Shown here in pieces: positions 27,352 through 34,077 of a stretch of 35,089 bases of DNA. The position numbers and the translations under genes were made by a program. The stretch covers positions 1 to 35,089 of the forward strand of contig CAILCO010000130.1 of assembly GCA_903832735.1 (NCBI GenBank). The letters are read 5' to 3'. Every line of letters begins with the position of its first letter. Position 1 is the first letter of the stretch. The notes under the pieces were generated by a model. That model ran no database searches and was not told the DNA's origin. It saw nothing but the letters and a program-made list of their open reading frames with translations. Source of the DNA: an uncultured Sterolibacterium sp. (GTDB lineage: Bacteria > Pseudomonadota > Gammaproteobacteria > Burkholderiales > Rhodocyclaceae).

Positions 27352-27654
27352 TCAAGCCGGCGGGGCATCATATCCTTCGATAATTACCAGATCGCCGGTG
27401 GACGCCGTCAGACGCAATGCCGCGGCGTCTTGGTACTCAGGCGAGTGCCAGCAGTCGAGGGCTACCTGATAAGAGGGAAATTCGATGACGACATTGCGTG
27501 TGCGGCAGGATCCCTCCGGATTTTCGAAGCGGCCGCCGCGCACCAGGAAGCGGGCGCCGAACTTTTTGAAAGGCCCTGCATTGGCCGCGACATAGCCCTT
27601 GTACGCCTCCGGGTCGGTGACGTCGATCCGTGCAATCCAGTAGCCTTTTGCCAT
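27352..27654 (-). CDS. DUF1330 family protein
   Basis: 100 aa from ATG 27654 with AGGAGA upstream. It is a ferredoxin-like dimeric alpha+beta-barrel protein: MAKGYWIARIDVTDPEAYKGY, FLVRGGRFENPEG, RNVVIEFPSYQVALDCWHSPEYQ, LVIIEGYDAPPA. This matches the DUF1330 pattern throughout, at its usual length. Function unknown for the family. The gene is in a run of small minus-strand accessory genes. Confidence 0.9.
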   Translation of the reverse strand: MAKGYWIARIDVTDPEAYKGYVAANAGPFKKFGARFLVRGGRFENPEGSCRTRNVVIEFPSYQVALDCWHSPEYQDAAALRLTASTGDLVIIEGYDAPPA

Positions 27655-27722
27655 CCCGTTCTCCTGTCTTGATGAATGTTCGTTAGCCAAGCATGGCCTC
27701 GCAATTTCCTCCACTCCGGCAG

Positions 27723-27923
27723 TCATTCATCGAGAAACCCGGCCTTATAAAAGCTCCATGCGGTGCCGTCGTGGAGATAGAAGTGCCCGTCCGCGCAGAA
27801 GTCCTTGCCTGGGAAAAACTCGCGATAGGCGCGCGGGATGAGGCGCACCAGTTGCTCGTCCGTGAGTTCGTCGAATTGCGCCGGCGTGATGGTCTGGCCT
27901 ACTCTGAGTTTTCTTGATTCCAT
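27723..27923 (-). CDS. Small hypothetical protein
   Basis: 66 aa from ATG 27923 (MESRKLRVGQTITPAQFDEL). The frame is open further upstream to 28082, but that part overlaps the neighbouring membrane protein gene antiparallel-style in another frame and does not look coding. The protein is acidic-aromatic, has no TM and ends SFYKAGFLDE. The phrase FYLHDGTAWSFYKAGFLDE suggests a small compact fold. No family is recognised. It lies between the DUF1330 gene and a membrane protein gene. The Shine-Dalgarno is weak, so expression may depend on the upstream gene. Confidence 0.6.
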   Translation of the reverse strand: MESRKLRVGQTITPAQFDELTDEQLVRLIPRAYREFFPGKDFCADGHFYLHDGTAWSFYKAGFLDE

Positions 27924-27969
27924 GGCGATCTGTCGTGTCGATGATGAGAGTGTGCCAGCGAAGCCGGTG

Positions 27970-28338
27970 TCACAGGCCTCTGGGCAGCGTGACATAGGCT
28001 GCCAGGAAACAGGCAGGCCAAACGATGAACGCGGCCGACGAAAGATAGAACTTCCCCTTTTCCCCGGCCCACCGCGCGGCAATGGCGGAGAGCAGGCCTG
28101 CGAAGATGCCGGCGACGAGCATGGCGCCGATGAACATGCCGATGGCTGCCACCCACGAGAAATGCAAGCCGATGTGGATGATCAGGGCGACACGGGTCGC
28201 CCAGCTTGCGTAGGGCGAGATGCGCAGTGCGGCGCGCATGGCTGGGCCCTCACCGGGGAAGTTCTCGGCGTATTGCGCCTGCTCATGCTCGAATGCGCTA
28301 CCGATCGCGATGAGAAAGAACGGCAGGAGGTAGGGCAT
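27970..28338 (-). CDS. Small hydrophobic membrane protein of unknown function
   Basis: 122 aa from ATG 28338, preceded by AAGGAAAA. Four hydrophobic stretches are visible: residues about 2-15, 47-65, 66-90 and 98-118 (FIVWPACFLAAYVTLPRGL). The first may act as a signal anchor. A polar loop EHEQAQYAENFPGEGPAMRAAL lies between the first and second. No family is recognised. Same-strand neighbours are the DUF486 gene (66 bp upstream) and a small hypothetical protein (46 bp downstream). Confidence 0.65.
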   Translation of the reverse strand: MPYLLPFFLIAIGSAFEHEQAQYAENFPGEGPAMRAALRISPYASWATRVALIIHIGLHFSWVAAIGMFIGAMLVAGIFAGLLSAIAARWAGEKGKFYLSSAAFIVWPACFLAAYVTLPRGL

Positions 28339-28403
28339 GTTTTTCCTTAATTGCGGGGGTCAAGAGTGATCGTCAGGAGCCGCTGTGCGAAAGTGCCTGA
28401 CCA

Positions 28404-28760
28404 TTAGGCACCAGCCCATCTGCTTCTGAAGATGAAGTAGACGGCGCCGAGGATGCATATGGCCGCCCAGAGATAGTCCAGCTTCAATGGCTCCTTCAAG
28501 TACAGCAGCGAGAAGGGCACGAAAACGGTGAGCGTGATCGCCTCCTGAAGAATCTTCAGTTGCGCGACGGAGAGCACGGTATAACCGATTCTGTTGCCGG
28601 GCACCTGGAGCATGTATTCGAAGAAGGCAATTCCCCAACTCACCAAAGCGGCAACCACCCACGGCTTCTGGTTGAGTTCCTTGAGGTGCGCGTACCACGC
28701 GAATGTCATGAAGACATTGCTGAACGACAAGAGCAGAATCGTGAGCCAGATCGGACGCAT
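28404..28760 (-). CDS. DUF486 family membrane protein (DMT-like)
   Basis: 118 aa with four TM helices: LTILLLSFSNVFMTFAWYAH, then WVVAALVSWGIAFFEYMLQV, LKILQEAITLTVFVPFSLLY and LDYLWAAICILGAVYFIF. The motif ALVSWGIAFFEYMLQVPGNR and the following AQLKILQEAITLTVF are DUF486 hallmarks. AGGAAATA precedes the ATG. The family resembles half-size drug/metabolite transporters but no substrate is established. Confidence 0.92.
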   Translation of the reverse strand: MRPIWLTILLLSFSNVFMTFAWYAHLKELNQKPWVVAALVSWGIAFFEYMLQVPGNRIGYTVLSVAQLKILQEAITLTVFVPFSLLYLKEPLKLDYLWAAICILGAVYFIFRSRWAGA

Positions 28761-28792
28761 TATTTCCTGATGTTCGACTTGATTGGCAGGAG

Positions 28793-29590
28793 CTACCGCG
28801 CCGTAATTGGAGTGAGCCCGGCTTTCAGGATCGCCGATGCTGCCGCGGGCGAAGCCAGGAAGCGCAACAGCGCGGTGGCCGCCTCGGGCTGAGGGACCGT
28901 ACTGGTCAGCGCGCCGGCGAAGAACATCGGCGGTTGAACTTCGGCCGGTATCGTGCCGACGAAGCTTACCCCAGCGATGTGTATCAACTCGGCGACCTGC
29001 TGGAAGCCGATTTCCGCCTCGCCGCGGGCGACGACAGCGGCCACCGGCTCGCCGGACGGCGGTCCGCGGACCTTGCGGCTTTTGCCGGCAATCTGCTCTG
29101 CGATGCCCAGTTTCGGGAACAGCGTAGTCGACAGATAGGTGCCGCTGCCGCTGTCCGAGTAGGCGATGGACTTCGCCGCAAGCAAGGTGCTGCGCAGTGC
29201 GGCTACGCTGGCGATGTCCGGCTTCGCCGCCCCGGCGCGCACCACCATGCCGATCTGCGAGCGGGCGAGAACGATCTTGCTGTCGGCGCGCACCATTCCG
29301 CGCTCGCCGAGTTCGTCGGTGGCGCCGCCATCCATGATCACGACATCCGCGGCCTCGCCTCGCGCGAGCCGGGTGGGAATCGCCTCGGGAGAGTCACCCA
29401 TCGAAGGGCCGCGCGTCGTGATCAGGTGATGGCCGGTCGCGTGTTCGAAGGCCGGACCCAATTCCGAATACACCCCGTGAAAGCCGGAGGAGATCAACAC
29501 CCGGACATCGGCGGCGGAAGCCGCGCCCGCCAGCGACAGGGCGGCCACGGCCAGCCTGGATAACCATAGAGCAATCGGGCCTGGTTTCAT
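28793..29590 (-). CDS. Orphan ModA-like substrate-binding protein
   Basis: 265 aa. The signal peptide MKPGPIALWLSRLAVAALSL is cleaved near AASA. The mature protein has the two-lobed ModA-type fold: VRVLISSGFHGVYSELGPAFEHATGH, RGEAADVVIMDGGATDEL, AKSIAYSDSGSGTYLST, GEAEIGFQQVAEL, and C-terminal LLRFLASPAAASAILKAGLTP. No modB or modC is adjacent. I recall similar stand-alone proteins in proteobacteria annotated only as 'substrate-binding domain-containing'. The ligand may be an oxyanion or an organic molecule; molybdate is not supported by any neighbour. Confidence 0.87.
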   Translation of the reverse strand: MKPGPIALWLSRLAVAALSLAGAASAADVRVLISSGFHGVYSELGPAFEHATGHHLITTRGPSMGDSPEAIPTRLARGEAADVVIMDGGATDELGERGMVRADSKIVLARSQIGMVVRAGAAKPDIASVAALRSTLLAAKSIAYSDSGSGTYLSTTLFPKLGIAEQIAGKSRKVRGPPSGEPVAAVVARGEAEIGFQQVAELIHIAGVSFVGTIPAEVQPPMFFAGALTSTVPQPEAATALLRFLASPAAASAILKAGLTPITAR

Positions 29591-29683
29591 AAGGTTTTTC
29601 CTGTCAGGGTCGGTAGGCGAGTCGTGACAACGCTGGCCATTTTAGCCTGCAATTGCGGGATGCTATGCCTGTCGCGGCCAGGA

Positions 29684-30202
29684 CTATTCGTCTTCCCAGT
29701 AGTCGATGCTCTGAGACTCGCGGCCGATGTGGCGAAACGACCGTGGCCTGCCGTCCGCAGCGCCGTAAAAGTCGGCATAGACGCCGAACTTGCCCGAATC
29801 CGGATATTCGCAAATCTCCGGCGAGCCCATGGTGCTCACGGCCAGGAAACGCAACTCCTCGGTCCCGGTGTTGACGATCTGATGCGCGGTTTCGACGCTG
29901 CCAGCCGGACATGCGACGATGTCCCCCGCGCGCAGCGGATAGCAGTCGGCTCCGATGCGAACTTCGCCGCTGCCGTGAATGATCAGGAACATTTCCTCAT
30001 TGACCCGGTGGCTGTGCACCGGAAACGCCCGTTTGCCGGGCGGGATGGCGGTCAGGTTGTAGCCCAGCTGTTTCGCGCCGATGCGCCTGCCGATCTGGCC
30101 CATGGTTGCGTCATAGCGGTTTGCCGCGTCGCCCGTCGCAGCGTAAGCAGCGGGGCGCGATTTGAGTTCGATTTCGTCGAGGTTGATGACGGGCCTGGTC
30201 AT
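29684..30202 (-). CDS. Cupin domain protein
   Basis: 172 aa. Cupin motif 1: PVHSHRVNEEMFLIIHGSGEV with metal-type His63, His65 and Glu69/70. Motif 2: RAGDIVACPAGSVETAHQIVN with His107. The C-terminal region (SRQSIDYWEDE-like) is polar. The predicted metal-binding beta-barrel suits an oxygenase, isomerase or sugar-binding role, not determinable here. GGAGA precedes the ATG at 30202. Neighbours on the same strand are a flavin-reductase-like gene (63 bp upstream) and the ModA-like gene. Confidence 0.88.
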   Translation of the reverse strand: MTRPVINLDEIELKSRPAAYAATGDAANRYDATMGQIGRRIGAKQLGYNLTAIPPGKRAFPVHSHRVNEEMFLIIHGSGEVRIGADCYPLRAGDIVACPAGSVETAHQIVNTGTEELRFLAVSTMGSPEICEYPDSGKFGVYADFYGAADGRPRSFRHIGRESQSIDYWEDE

Positions 30203-30265
30203 GTGCAGTCTCCGGCTTGCGAGGTTGAAGTGGCGCGGCGCTCAGGCAGTATGGCATGAACGGCA

Positions 30266-30808
30266 CTAAACGCCGGATGGGAGCTTGGAGGCCATCATCT
30301 TCTTCCGGTCTATCCTGCGCCCGTCGACAATGAAGGTGCCGTCGCCAACGGCGTGAACCGTGCGCTGCTCCTTGCGTGCGCTATCGCGGCATGCGGCAAC
30401 CGCCTGCAACACGACGATGTTGTGCTTCTTGACGATGTCAATGACCTTGCACTCGATGTTGGCGAGGCACTCCTTGATCAATGGCGGCTTGACGACTTTT
30501 CCCTGCACGGGGGTGAGCTTGAATTTGGCAAACTTGTCCGTGTCTGCTCCGGAGCACGTCCCGATACCGACGACCTTATCCAGCATGTCGACAGTGGGGA
30601 TGGCGATGACGCACTCCCTGTTTTTGCGCAACGCCGCGAAAGAGTGATTCCATGCACCTGTGACGATGGCGAATACCGGCGTGAAATCCATCACCATGGT
30701 CCAGGAAATGGTCATGATGTTGCCTTTCTTCCCGTCGTGCGTCGTCACGAGGACAACAGGCCCCGATTCCATCAAGGTAAAGGCCTTGTTCAGCTTCAAC
30801 TGTCGCAT
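30266..30808 (-). CDS. Flavin reductase-like domain protein
   Basis: 180 aa with the split-barrel FMN-binding fold: ALTLMESGPVVLVTT-like start, NIMTISWTMVMDFTPVFAIV, then NRECVIAIPTVDMLDKVVGIGTCSG, and LANIECKVIDIV. The NxMTxSW and IGxCSG positions are typical of the flavin-reductase/FMN-binding family (DIM6/NTAB type). AGGAGA precedes the ATG. It may reduce flavin for a partner oxygenase or itself be a flavoenzyme; no partner monooxygenase is nearby. Confidence 0.9.
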   Translation of the reverse strand: MRQLKLNKAFTLMESGPVVLVTTHDGKKGNIMTISWTMVMDFTPVFAIVTGAWNHSFAALRKNRECVIAIPTVDMLDKVVGIGTCSGADTDKFAKFKLTPVQGKVVKPPLIKECLANIECKVIDIVKKHNIVVLQAVAACRDSARKEQRTVHAVGDGTFIVDGRRIDRKKMMASKLPSGV

Positions 30809-30923
30809 GAGATCTCCTGGTGATATTCGGTTGCCCGATGGTCAGGCTCGACGGCCGTAGCGAAAAATGAATATGGTCCTTTCACGATGGATTTTGCCGC
30901 AGCCATAGATGGGCGTCACCGTG

Positions 30924-31370
30924 TCAGCCCGGGATCTCGGGCTCGACGAGCGTGGCAAGTTGCGCCAGGGATTCCTGCCAGCCGAGGTAGCACATCTCAA
31001 CGGGAATAACTTCCGGCAGCCCTTCTTGCACGATGTTGACCTCAGTGCCACAGGACACCTTTGCAAACGTGACCGTCACCTGTACGTCGCCCGGCAAGTT
31101 CGGGTCGTCGAATTTGTCGGTGTAGCGAATCCGCTCATGAGGAACAAGTTCAAGATACTCGCCACCGAAGGAGTGCCCGGTCCCTGATGTGAAATTTGCG
31201 AACGACATCCGGAAGCTGCCGCCGACCCTGGCGTCCATGTGGTGCACCTGGCAAGTGAAACCATGGGGCGGTAGCCACTTGGCCATTGCCTCGGCGGACA
31301 GGAAGGCCCGATACACGCGCTCCGGAGGCGCGCGGAGCACACGGTGCAGTCGCACAGTACCTGTAGGCAT
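30924..31370 (-). CDS. SRPBCC/AHSA1-family protein
   Basis: 148 aa, START-like fold: VRLHRVLRAPPERVYRAFLSAEAMAKWLPPHGF at the N-terminus, GGSFRMSFANFTSGTGHSFGGEYLELVPHERI in the middle, and a C-terminal helix (GWQESLAQLATLVEPE). This is the Aha1-C/SRPBCC pattern of small lipid- or ligand-binding proteins. GGAG lies before the ATG. It begins 77 bp beyond the last recognisable attC (31448-31514) and has no attC after its stop, so it is either the first fixed chromosomal gene next to the cassette array or a cassette that lost its attC. Confidence 0.9.
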   Translation of the reverse strand: MPTGTVRLHRVLRAPPERVYRAFLSAEAMAKWLPPHGFTCQVHHMDARVGGSFRMSFANFTSGTGHSFGGEYLELVPHERIRYTDKFDDPNLPGDVQVTVTFAKVSCGTEVNIVQEGLPEVIPVEMCYLGWQESLAQLATLVEPEIPG

Positions 31371-31447
31371 TGACGATACTCCTCTTAAAAGTTAGCTCAG
31401 CTGAAGTCTGGCGTTACGGTATTTTATAGGCGATGGTGGACTGTGCT

Positions 31448-31514
31448 GCCCAACCTTGAGGTCACCGGGGTAGTGCGGCTTTTCACGCAGGTCCGGTGGC
31501 ATGACGGGTTGGGC
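31448..31514 (-). repeat. attC recombination site (DUF899 cassette)
   Basis: A 67-bp site bounded by GCCCAAC (31448-31454) and GTTGGGC (31508-31514), perfect inverse complements. Inner arms on the minus strand are CCGGACCTGCG and a matching ...CCGGTGACCTC, around a GAAAAG loop. It shares most of its inner sequence with the attC at 34891. It begins 26 bp after the DUF899 stop. Confidence 0.9.
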
Positions 31515-31539
31515 ATCTGTTACAGGCTAAGCTTAGCGC

Positions 31540-32241
31540 CTATTGATCATACTCATCATGACGACGTACCCAGTACGGCCCGCGCCCGGCTTCGTCCCGG
31601 CCCTTGGGTAACAGATCAAGATATTGGTAGTCCAAGCTCAACATGTCGATGCCTCGCGCGTAGGTCGAATACGTATGAAACACGCTGCCCGTTGCGTTCT
31701 GGTAAAAGACGCTGACTCCCTCACGCTCTGAACTGTGGGGATCTTGCGTCGTAAAGTTGTAGAACGCCGCCTTCCTTGCTACCTCCTCTGGCGTAAAAGA
31801 CACGCGGTAGTCGAAGTTAAAATCTGTCGCGTATGATGAAAGCCACTTGAAACGCCAACCCATCCGTTTCTTGTAGGCCGCCAACTTGTCGTATGGGGCC
31901 CGAGAAACGGCAACCATAGTGACATCGCGTTGGTTCAGGTGCACTATGCCACCGTCGAAGCTGTCGGCCCACTGGGAACAGTGGGGGCACCCCGCTTCCC
32001 AGTCGGGTCCGAACATGAAGTGATAGATGAGTAGCTGGCTTCTTCCGTCAAAAAGCTCGGGCAAAGTTTGTTTCCCATCCGGCCCGTCGAAAACATACGC
32101 TTTACTAACCACCTCCCAGGGTAAATCGCGTCTTTGCTGGCTGAGTTCATCGCGCAAGTGCGTGAACTCCTTTTCTTTCGCGAGAAGCAGTTTGCGCGCC
32201 TCGATCCACTCGTCGCCGGAAACGACCTTATGAGTCACCAT
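31540..32241 (-). CDS. DUF899 thioredoxin-like protein (integron cassette)
   Basis: A 233-aa protein of the DUF899 family. An N-terminal helix region (WIEARKLLLAKEKEFTHLRDEL, RRDLPWE) precedes a thioredoxin-like domain: LLIYHFMFGPDWEAGCPHC (Cys85 and Cys88 in a CPHC motif), WADSFDGGIVHLNQRDVTMV and later SVFYQNATGSVFHTYSTYARG. The CPHC motif could support disulfide chemistry, but function is unproven. GAGGTG precedes the ATG. The leader to the previous attC is about 105 bp, long for a cassette, and may hold its own promoter. Confidence 0.92.
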   Translation of the reverse strand: MVTHKVVSGDEWIEARKLLLAKEKEFTHLRDELSQQRRDLPWEVVSKAYVFDGPDGKQTLPELFDGRSQLLIYHFMFGPDWEAGCPHCSQWADSFDGGIVHLNQRDVTMVAVSRAPYDKLAAYKKRMGWRFKWLSSYATDFNFDYRVSFTPEEVARKAAFYNFTTQDPHSSEREGVSVFYQNATGSVFHTYSTYARGIDMLSLDYQYLDLLPKGRDEAGRGPYWVRRHDEYDQ

Positions 32242-32345
32242 GATGGAATCACCTCTTCAACGCCCAATGTTCAGGATAATTGCCTCAGTTCTTTGACTTC
32301 AGTCATGGTCAGTAGTGCCATTGCCCACTCGTTCCTGGATAAGTC

Positions 32346-32409
32346 GCCCAACGTTCGAGCTCAGGCCGCGGCCCGTCAGGGCCGCAGCGCCTGCCGAGAA
32401 TTGTTAGAC
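32346..32409 (-). repeat. attC recombination site (zinc-ribbon cassette)
   Basis: A 64-bp site from GCCCAAC (32346-32352) to GTTAGAC (32403-32409). In gene orientation it reads GTCTAAC ... GTTGGGC. Arms CTCGGCAGGCGC and GCGGCCTGAGCTCGAA flank a palindromic centre (GCGGCCCTGACGGGCCGC). The stop codon TAA of the zinc-ribbon gene lies inside GTCTAAC, a classic cassette trait. Confidence 0.92.
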
Positions 32410-32670
32410 GCAATCGCGCCAGCGCTTCAGTTTATCAAGGCCGATGGTAAAGAACCTGGCGATGAACCGCGGGTATCCTTTCTCTCCGAGTTTCTCGATG
32501 ATGAGCGCGCGCATCTCAGCAATGGTCATCTCCGGGTTGATGAGCTTGCCATTCTGATAGCAAAAGCTGCAGTACTCATTACTGATGCTGCCGTCGGCAT
32601 TTGTTCCGCCGCCCTTTGGATCTGCTTTCAGCGGCATACCGCAACTTTGGCACCGTGCGTTTGCAGTCAT
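32404..32670 (-). CDS. Zinc-ribbon protein (integron cassette)
   Basis: An 88-aa protein. The N-terminal zinc ribbon has Cys7-x2-Cys10 (RCQSCGMPL) and Cys34-x2-Cys37 (EYCSFCYQNGKL), the 'putative zinc ribbon' family pattern. A helical C-terminal half follows (MTIAEMRALIIEKLGEKGYP). TAGGAGA lies before the ATG. It ends inside its attC. Function unknown; similar small proteins occur as stand-alone genes elsewhere and may bind zinc or nucleic acid. Confidence 0.9.
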   Translation of the reverse strand: MTANARCQSCGMPLKADPKGGGTNADGSISNEYCSFCYQNGKLINPEMTIAEMRALIIEKLGEKGYPRFIARFFTIGLDKLKRWRDCV

Positions 32671-32687
32671 CGCGTTATCTCCTAGGC

Positions 32688-32758
32688 ACTTAACGTTTGC
32701 GTTCAGGAGCGCGGCGCGGCCTTAGCGTGCTGGCGTCCCCTGCACTGAGAGGTTCGCC
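32688..32758 (-). repeat. Degenerate attC site (DUF2267 cassette)
   Basis: The 3' end is good: GTTAAGT in gene orientation (32694-32688) fits GTTRRRY. Inner arms TCAGGAGCGC and GGGGACGC-like pair with a small insertion. The 5' end is less clear; I place it at GGCGAAC (32758-32752), which deviates from RYYYAAC, and it could instead extend to 32770. Position between DUF2267 and zinc-ribbon genes supports the call. Confidence 0.5.
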
Positions 32759-32819
32759 CGCATTGTGGGCGCCGAAGCCGATAGTTCCAAGGGCTAAGAC
32801 TTGAATGCTGGTGCATTGG

Positions 32820-33239
32820 CTATACTTTCCAAAACTCTCTTGCGCCCGCGGGGAGGAATGAAAGAATGCGATCAAATTCTTGTTGGTCAATGTTGCGGCG
32901 CAGTGCCAAAGCAATATCGTGGATCGCACTCTCGGGTGAGAAGTTGTGTTCCTTGCGCAGCGACTGAACTTCCTTGGTCATGGATTCCCTATCCGTGAAT
33001 TCAAGCTGTGGTTGCTCTGTATCCCAATTCGACACGAAGATGGCTCGGATGATCGCCGGAAGCCCATTGGCGAATCGTAGAGCATCCTTCACGGTGAGAC
33101 GACGACGAAACGCATAAAGGACACCAACCACCATGTTGTAGGCCATGTTCGTTGTGTTCAACCCGGAAATATCTCGGGCGTCGACCATGAACTTCTCGAA
33201 CCCGATTGACGCATGGGCATATTCTGTCGGAATTGTCAT
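32820..33239 (-). CDS. DUF2267 family protein (integron cassette)
   Basis: 139 aa from ATG 33239; the frame is open upstream through the attC but that part is not coding-like. The sequence has the DUF2267 pattern: FEKFMVDARDISGLNTTNMAYNMVVGVL, RRRLTVKDALRFANGLPAIIRAIFV, and ending FLPAGAREFWKV. The family is predicted helical and duplicated, function unknown. The R' core GTTAGGC of the preceding attC ends 6 nt before the ATG and can serve as Shine-Dalgarno. It occupies a cassette between attC sites at 33246 and 32688. Confidence 0.88.
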   Translation of the reverse strand: MTIPTEYAHASIGFEKFMVDARDISGLNTTNMAYNMVVGVLYAFRRRLTVKDALRFANGLPAIIRAIFVSNWDTEQPQLEFTDRESMTKEVQSLRKEHNFSPESAIHDIALALRRNIDQQEFDRILSFLPAGAREFWKV

Positions 33240-33245
33240 GAGGCG

Positions 33246-33333
33246 GCCTAACGAATGAAATGAGCGGCGCCGCGCGGCTTTATCGCGCAGCGTCCAGCGA
33301 CCACAGGGAACGGGATCGGCCGTCGGGTTGCGC
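33246..33333 (-). repeat. attC-like site (pyrimidine-dimer glycosylase cassette)
   Basis: The 3' core GTTAGGC (33252-33246 in gene orientation) is a perfect GTTRRRY. The centre has a stem CTGCGCGA-TAAA-GCCGCGCG, with further arms CGCTGGACG and CGGCGCCGCTCA. The 5' core GCGCAAC (33333-33327) is a weaker match, so total length (88 bp) is uncertain. It begins 7 bp after the stop of the upstream gene. Confidence 0.65.
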
Positions 33334-33340
33334 GCCTTGT

Positions 33341-33769
33341 TCATTGACGCTCCCAAGGTTCAACTTCACCTGCGCGCACTTCAAACATGGGATGCGCCTC
33401 TGGTACTTCAGTAGCGAGCCACTTCTGATAAAGCGCAGGGTTACGCTCCTTCAGTTTGCCTAGGAGGTGCGTCCATTCATACGCCATCTGGCCGGCCGTG
33501 ACGGTCAGTGTCACCACCTTCCGTGTTGGCTTAATTTTTCTTTTATCGAAAGAGTATCCGCGTATCTCGGCCTCGGCATGAATAGCGCTTAGATACAGCG
33601 AGATGGCTGCGAGTGGCGCTGGGTGGTTCTTAAAGCGGATCAACTGCGGATGATTGCGATAGCCACGTGTTTCGCCGCGCAGAACAGCCTGCGCCAGAAG
33701 GGTTTCGCGCCACAGCGCCACCAGACCTTGAGGATCGAGATACTTGGAATGTAATGACCAAAGACGCAT
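33341..33769 (-). CDS. Pyrimidine dimer DNA glycosylase-like protein (integron cassette)
   Basis: A 142-aa protein. The start MRLWSLHSKYLDPQGLVALW continues as RETLLAQAVLRGETRGYRNHPQLIRFKNHP, the signature of the family annotated 'pyrimidine dimer DNA glycosylase/endonuclease V' (related to T4 endonuclease V). A middle FDKRKIKPTRKVVTL and a helical C-terminus (WTHLLGKLKERNPALYQKWLAT) complete it. In T4 endonuclease V the N-terminal Thr2 is catalytic; residue 2 here is Arg, so activity on dimers is not assured. It starts 11 bp after the preceding attC and lacks a strong Shine-Dalgarno. Confidence 0.85.
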   Translation of the reverse strand: MRLWSLHSKYLDPQGLVALWRETLLAQAVLRGETRGYRNHPQLIRFKNHPAPLAAISLYLSAIHAEAEIRGYSFDKRKIKPTRKVVTLTVTAGQMAYEWTHLLGKLKERNPALYQKWLATEVPEAHPMFEVRAGEVEPWERQ

Positions 33770-33779
33770 GCTCTATGGG

Positions 33780-33844
33780 ACCCAACGTAAAAGTAGCCGG
33801 TGCGGCGCTGCCTGATGGCGCAGCGTCCGTGTGGACCTTCGGGC
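33780..33844 (-). repeat. attC-like site (GDCCVxC cassette)
   Basis: The 3' core GTTGGGT (33786-33780 in gene orientation) fits GTTRRRY. A central stem CGCTGC/GCAGCG lies around position 33812. The 5' core is degenerate (GCCCGAA at 33844-33838). It abuts the stop of the GDCCVxC gene at 33844 and ends 11 bp before the glycosylase start. 65 bp. Confidence 0.65.
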
Positions 33845-34077
33845 TAGGAGTGGCGGCAGCATGAATTGCCTGACTTGCCTTGCAGCTGTATTGGTGGGCA
33901 TGGAACTGTTCCATACGAGCAGAACACGCAACAATCACCCGGCTTTGGCCGTAATAGTGTGTGGCACTGCGTGCATTCGTAAAACCATTGGCAGGCATCG
34001 GTCGGCATGGTTTCTTCCTTTGCGTATCCGCACTGCGGGCATGAAATGACCGATTCGAGAACGGCTTCGGTGCTCAA
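33844..34077 (-). CDS. GDCCVxC-domain cysteine-rich protein (integron cassette)
   Basis: 77 aa with 11 cysteines. CPQCGYAKEE (Cys13, Cys16) and WFYECTQCHTLLRPKPGDCC (Cys35, Cys38, Cys49, Cys50), then VFCSYGTVPCPP (Cys53, Cys60), match the NCBI family 'GDCCVxC domain-containing (seleno)protein'. Here every position is Cys, not Sec. Likely a metal-binding zinc-ribbon-like protein. The start is TTG 34077, overlapping the stop of the truncated upstream gene; TTAGGAG, part of an attC core, lies 7 nt upstream as Shine-Dalgarno. Function is unknown to me. Confidence 0.85.
   Translation of the reverse strand: MSTEAVLESVISCPQCGYAKEETMPTDACQWFYECTQCHTLLRPKPGDCCVFCSYGTVPCPPIQLQGKSGNSCCRHS

Noticed and set aside
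30203-30923. attC sites further left, between cupin, flavin-reductase and SRPBCC genes
   Set aside because: No paired RYYYAAC/GTTRRRY cores with internal stems are visible; these genes are not called as cassettes.
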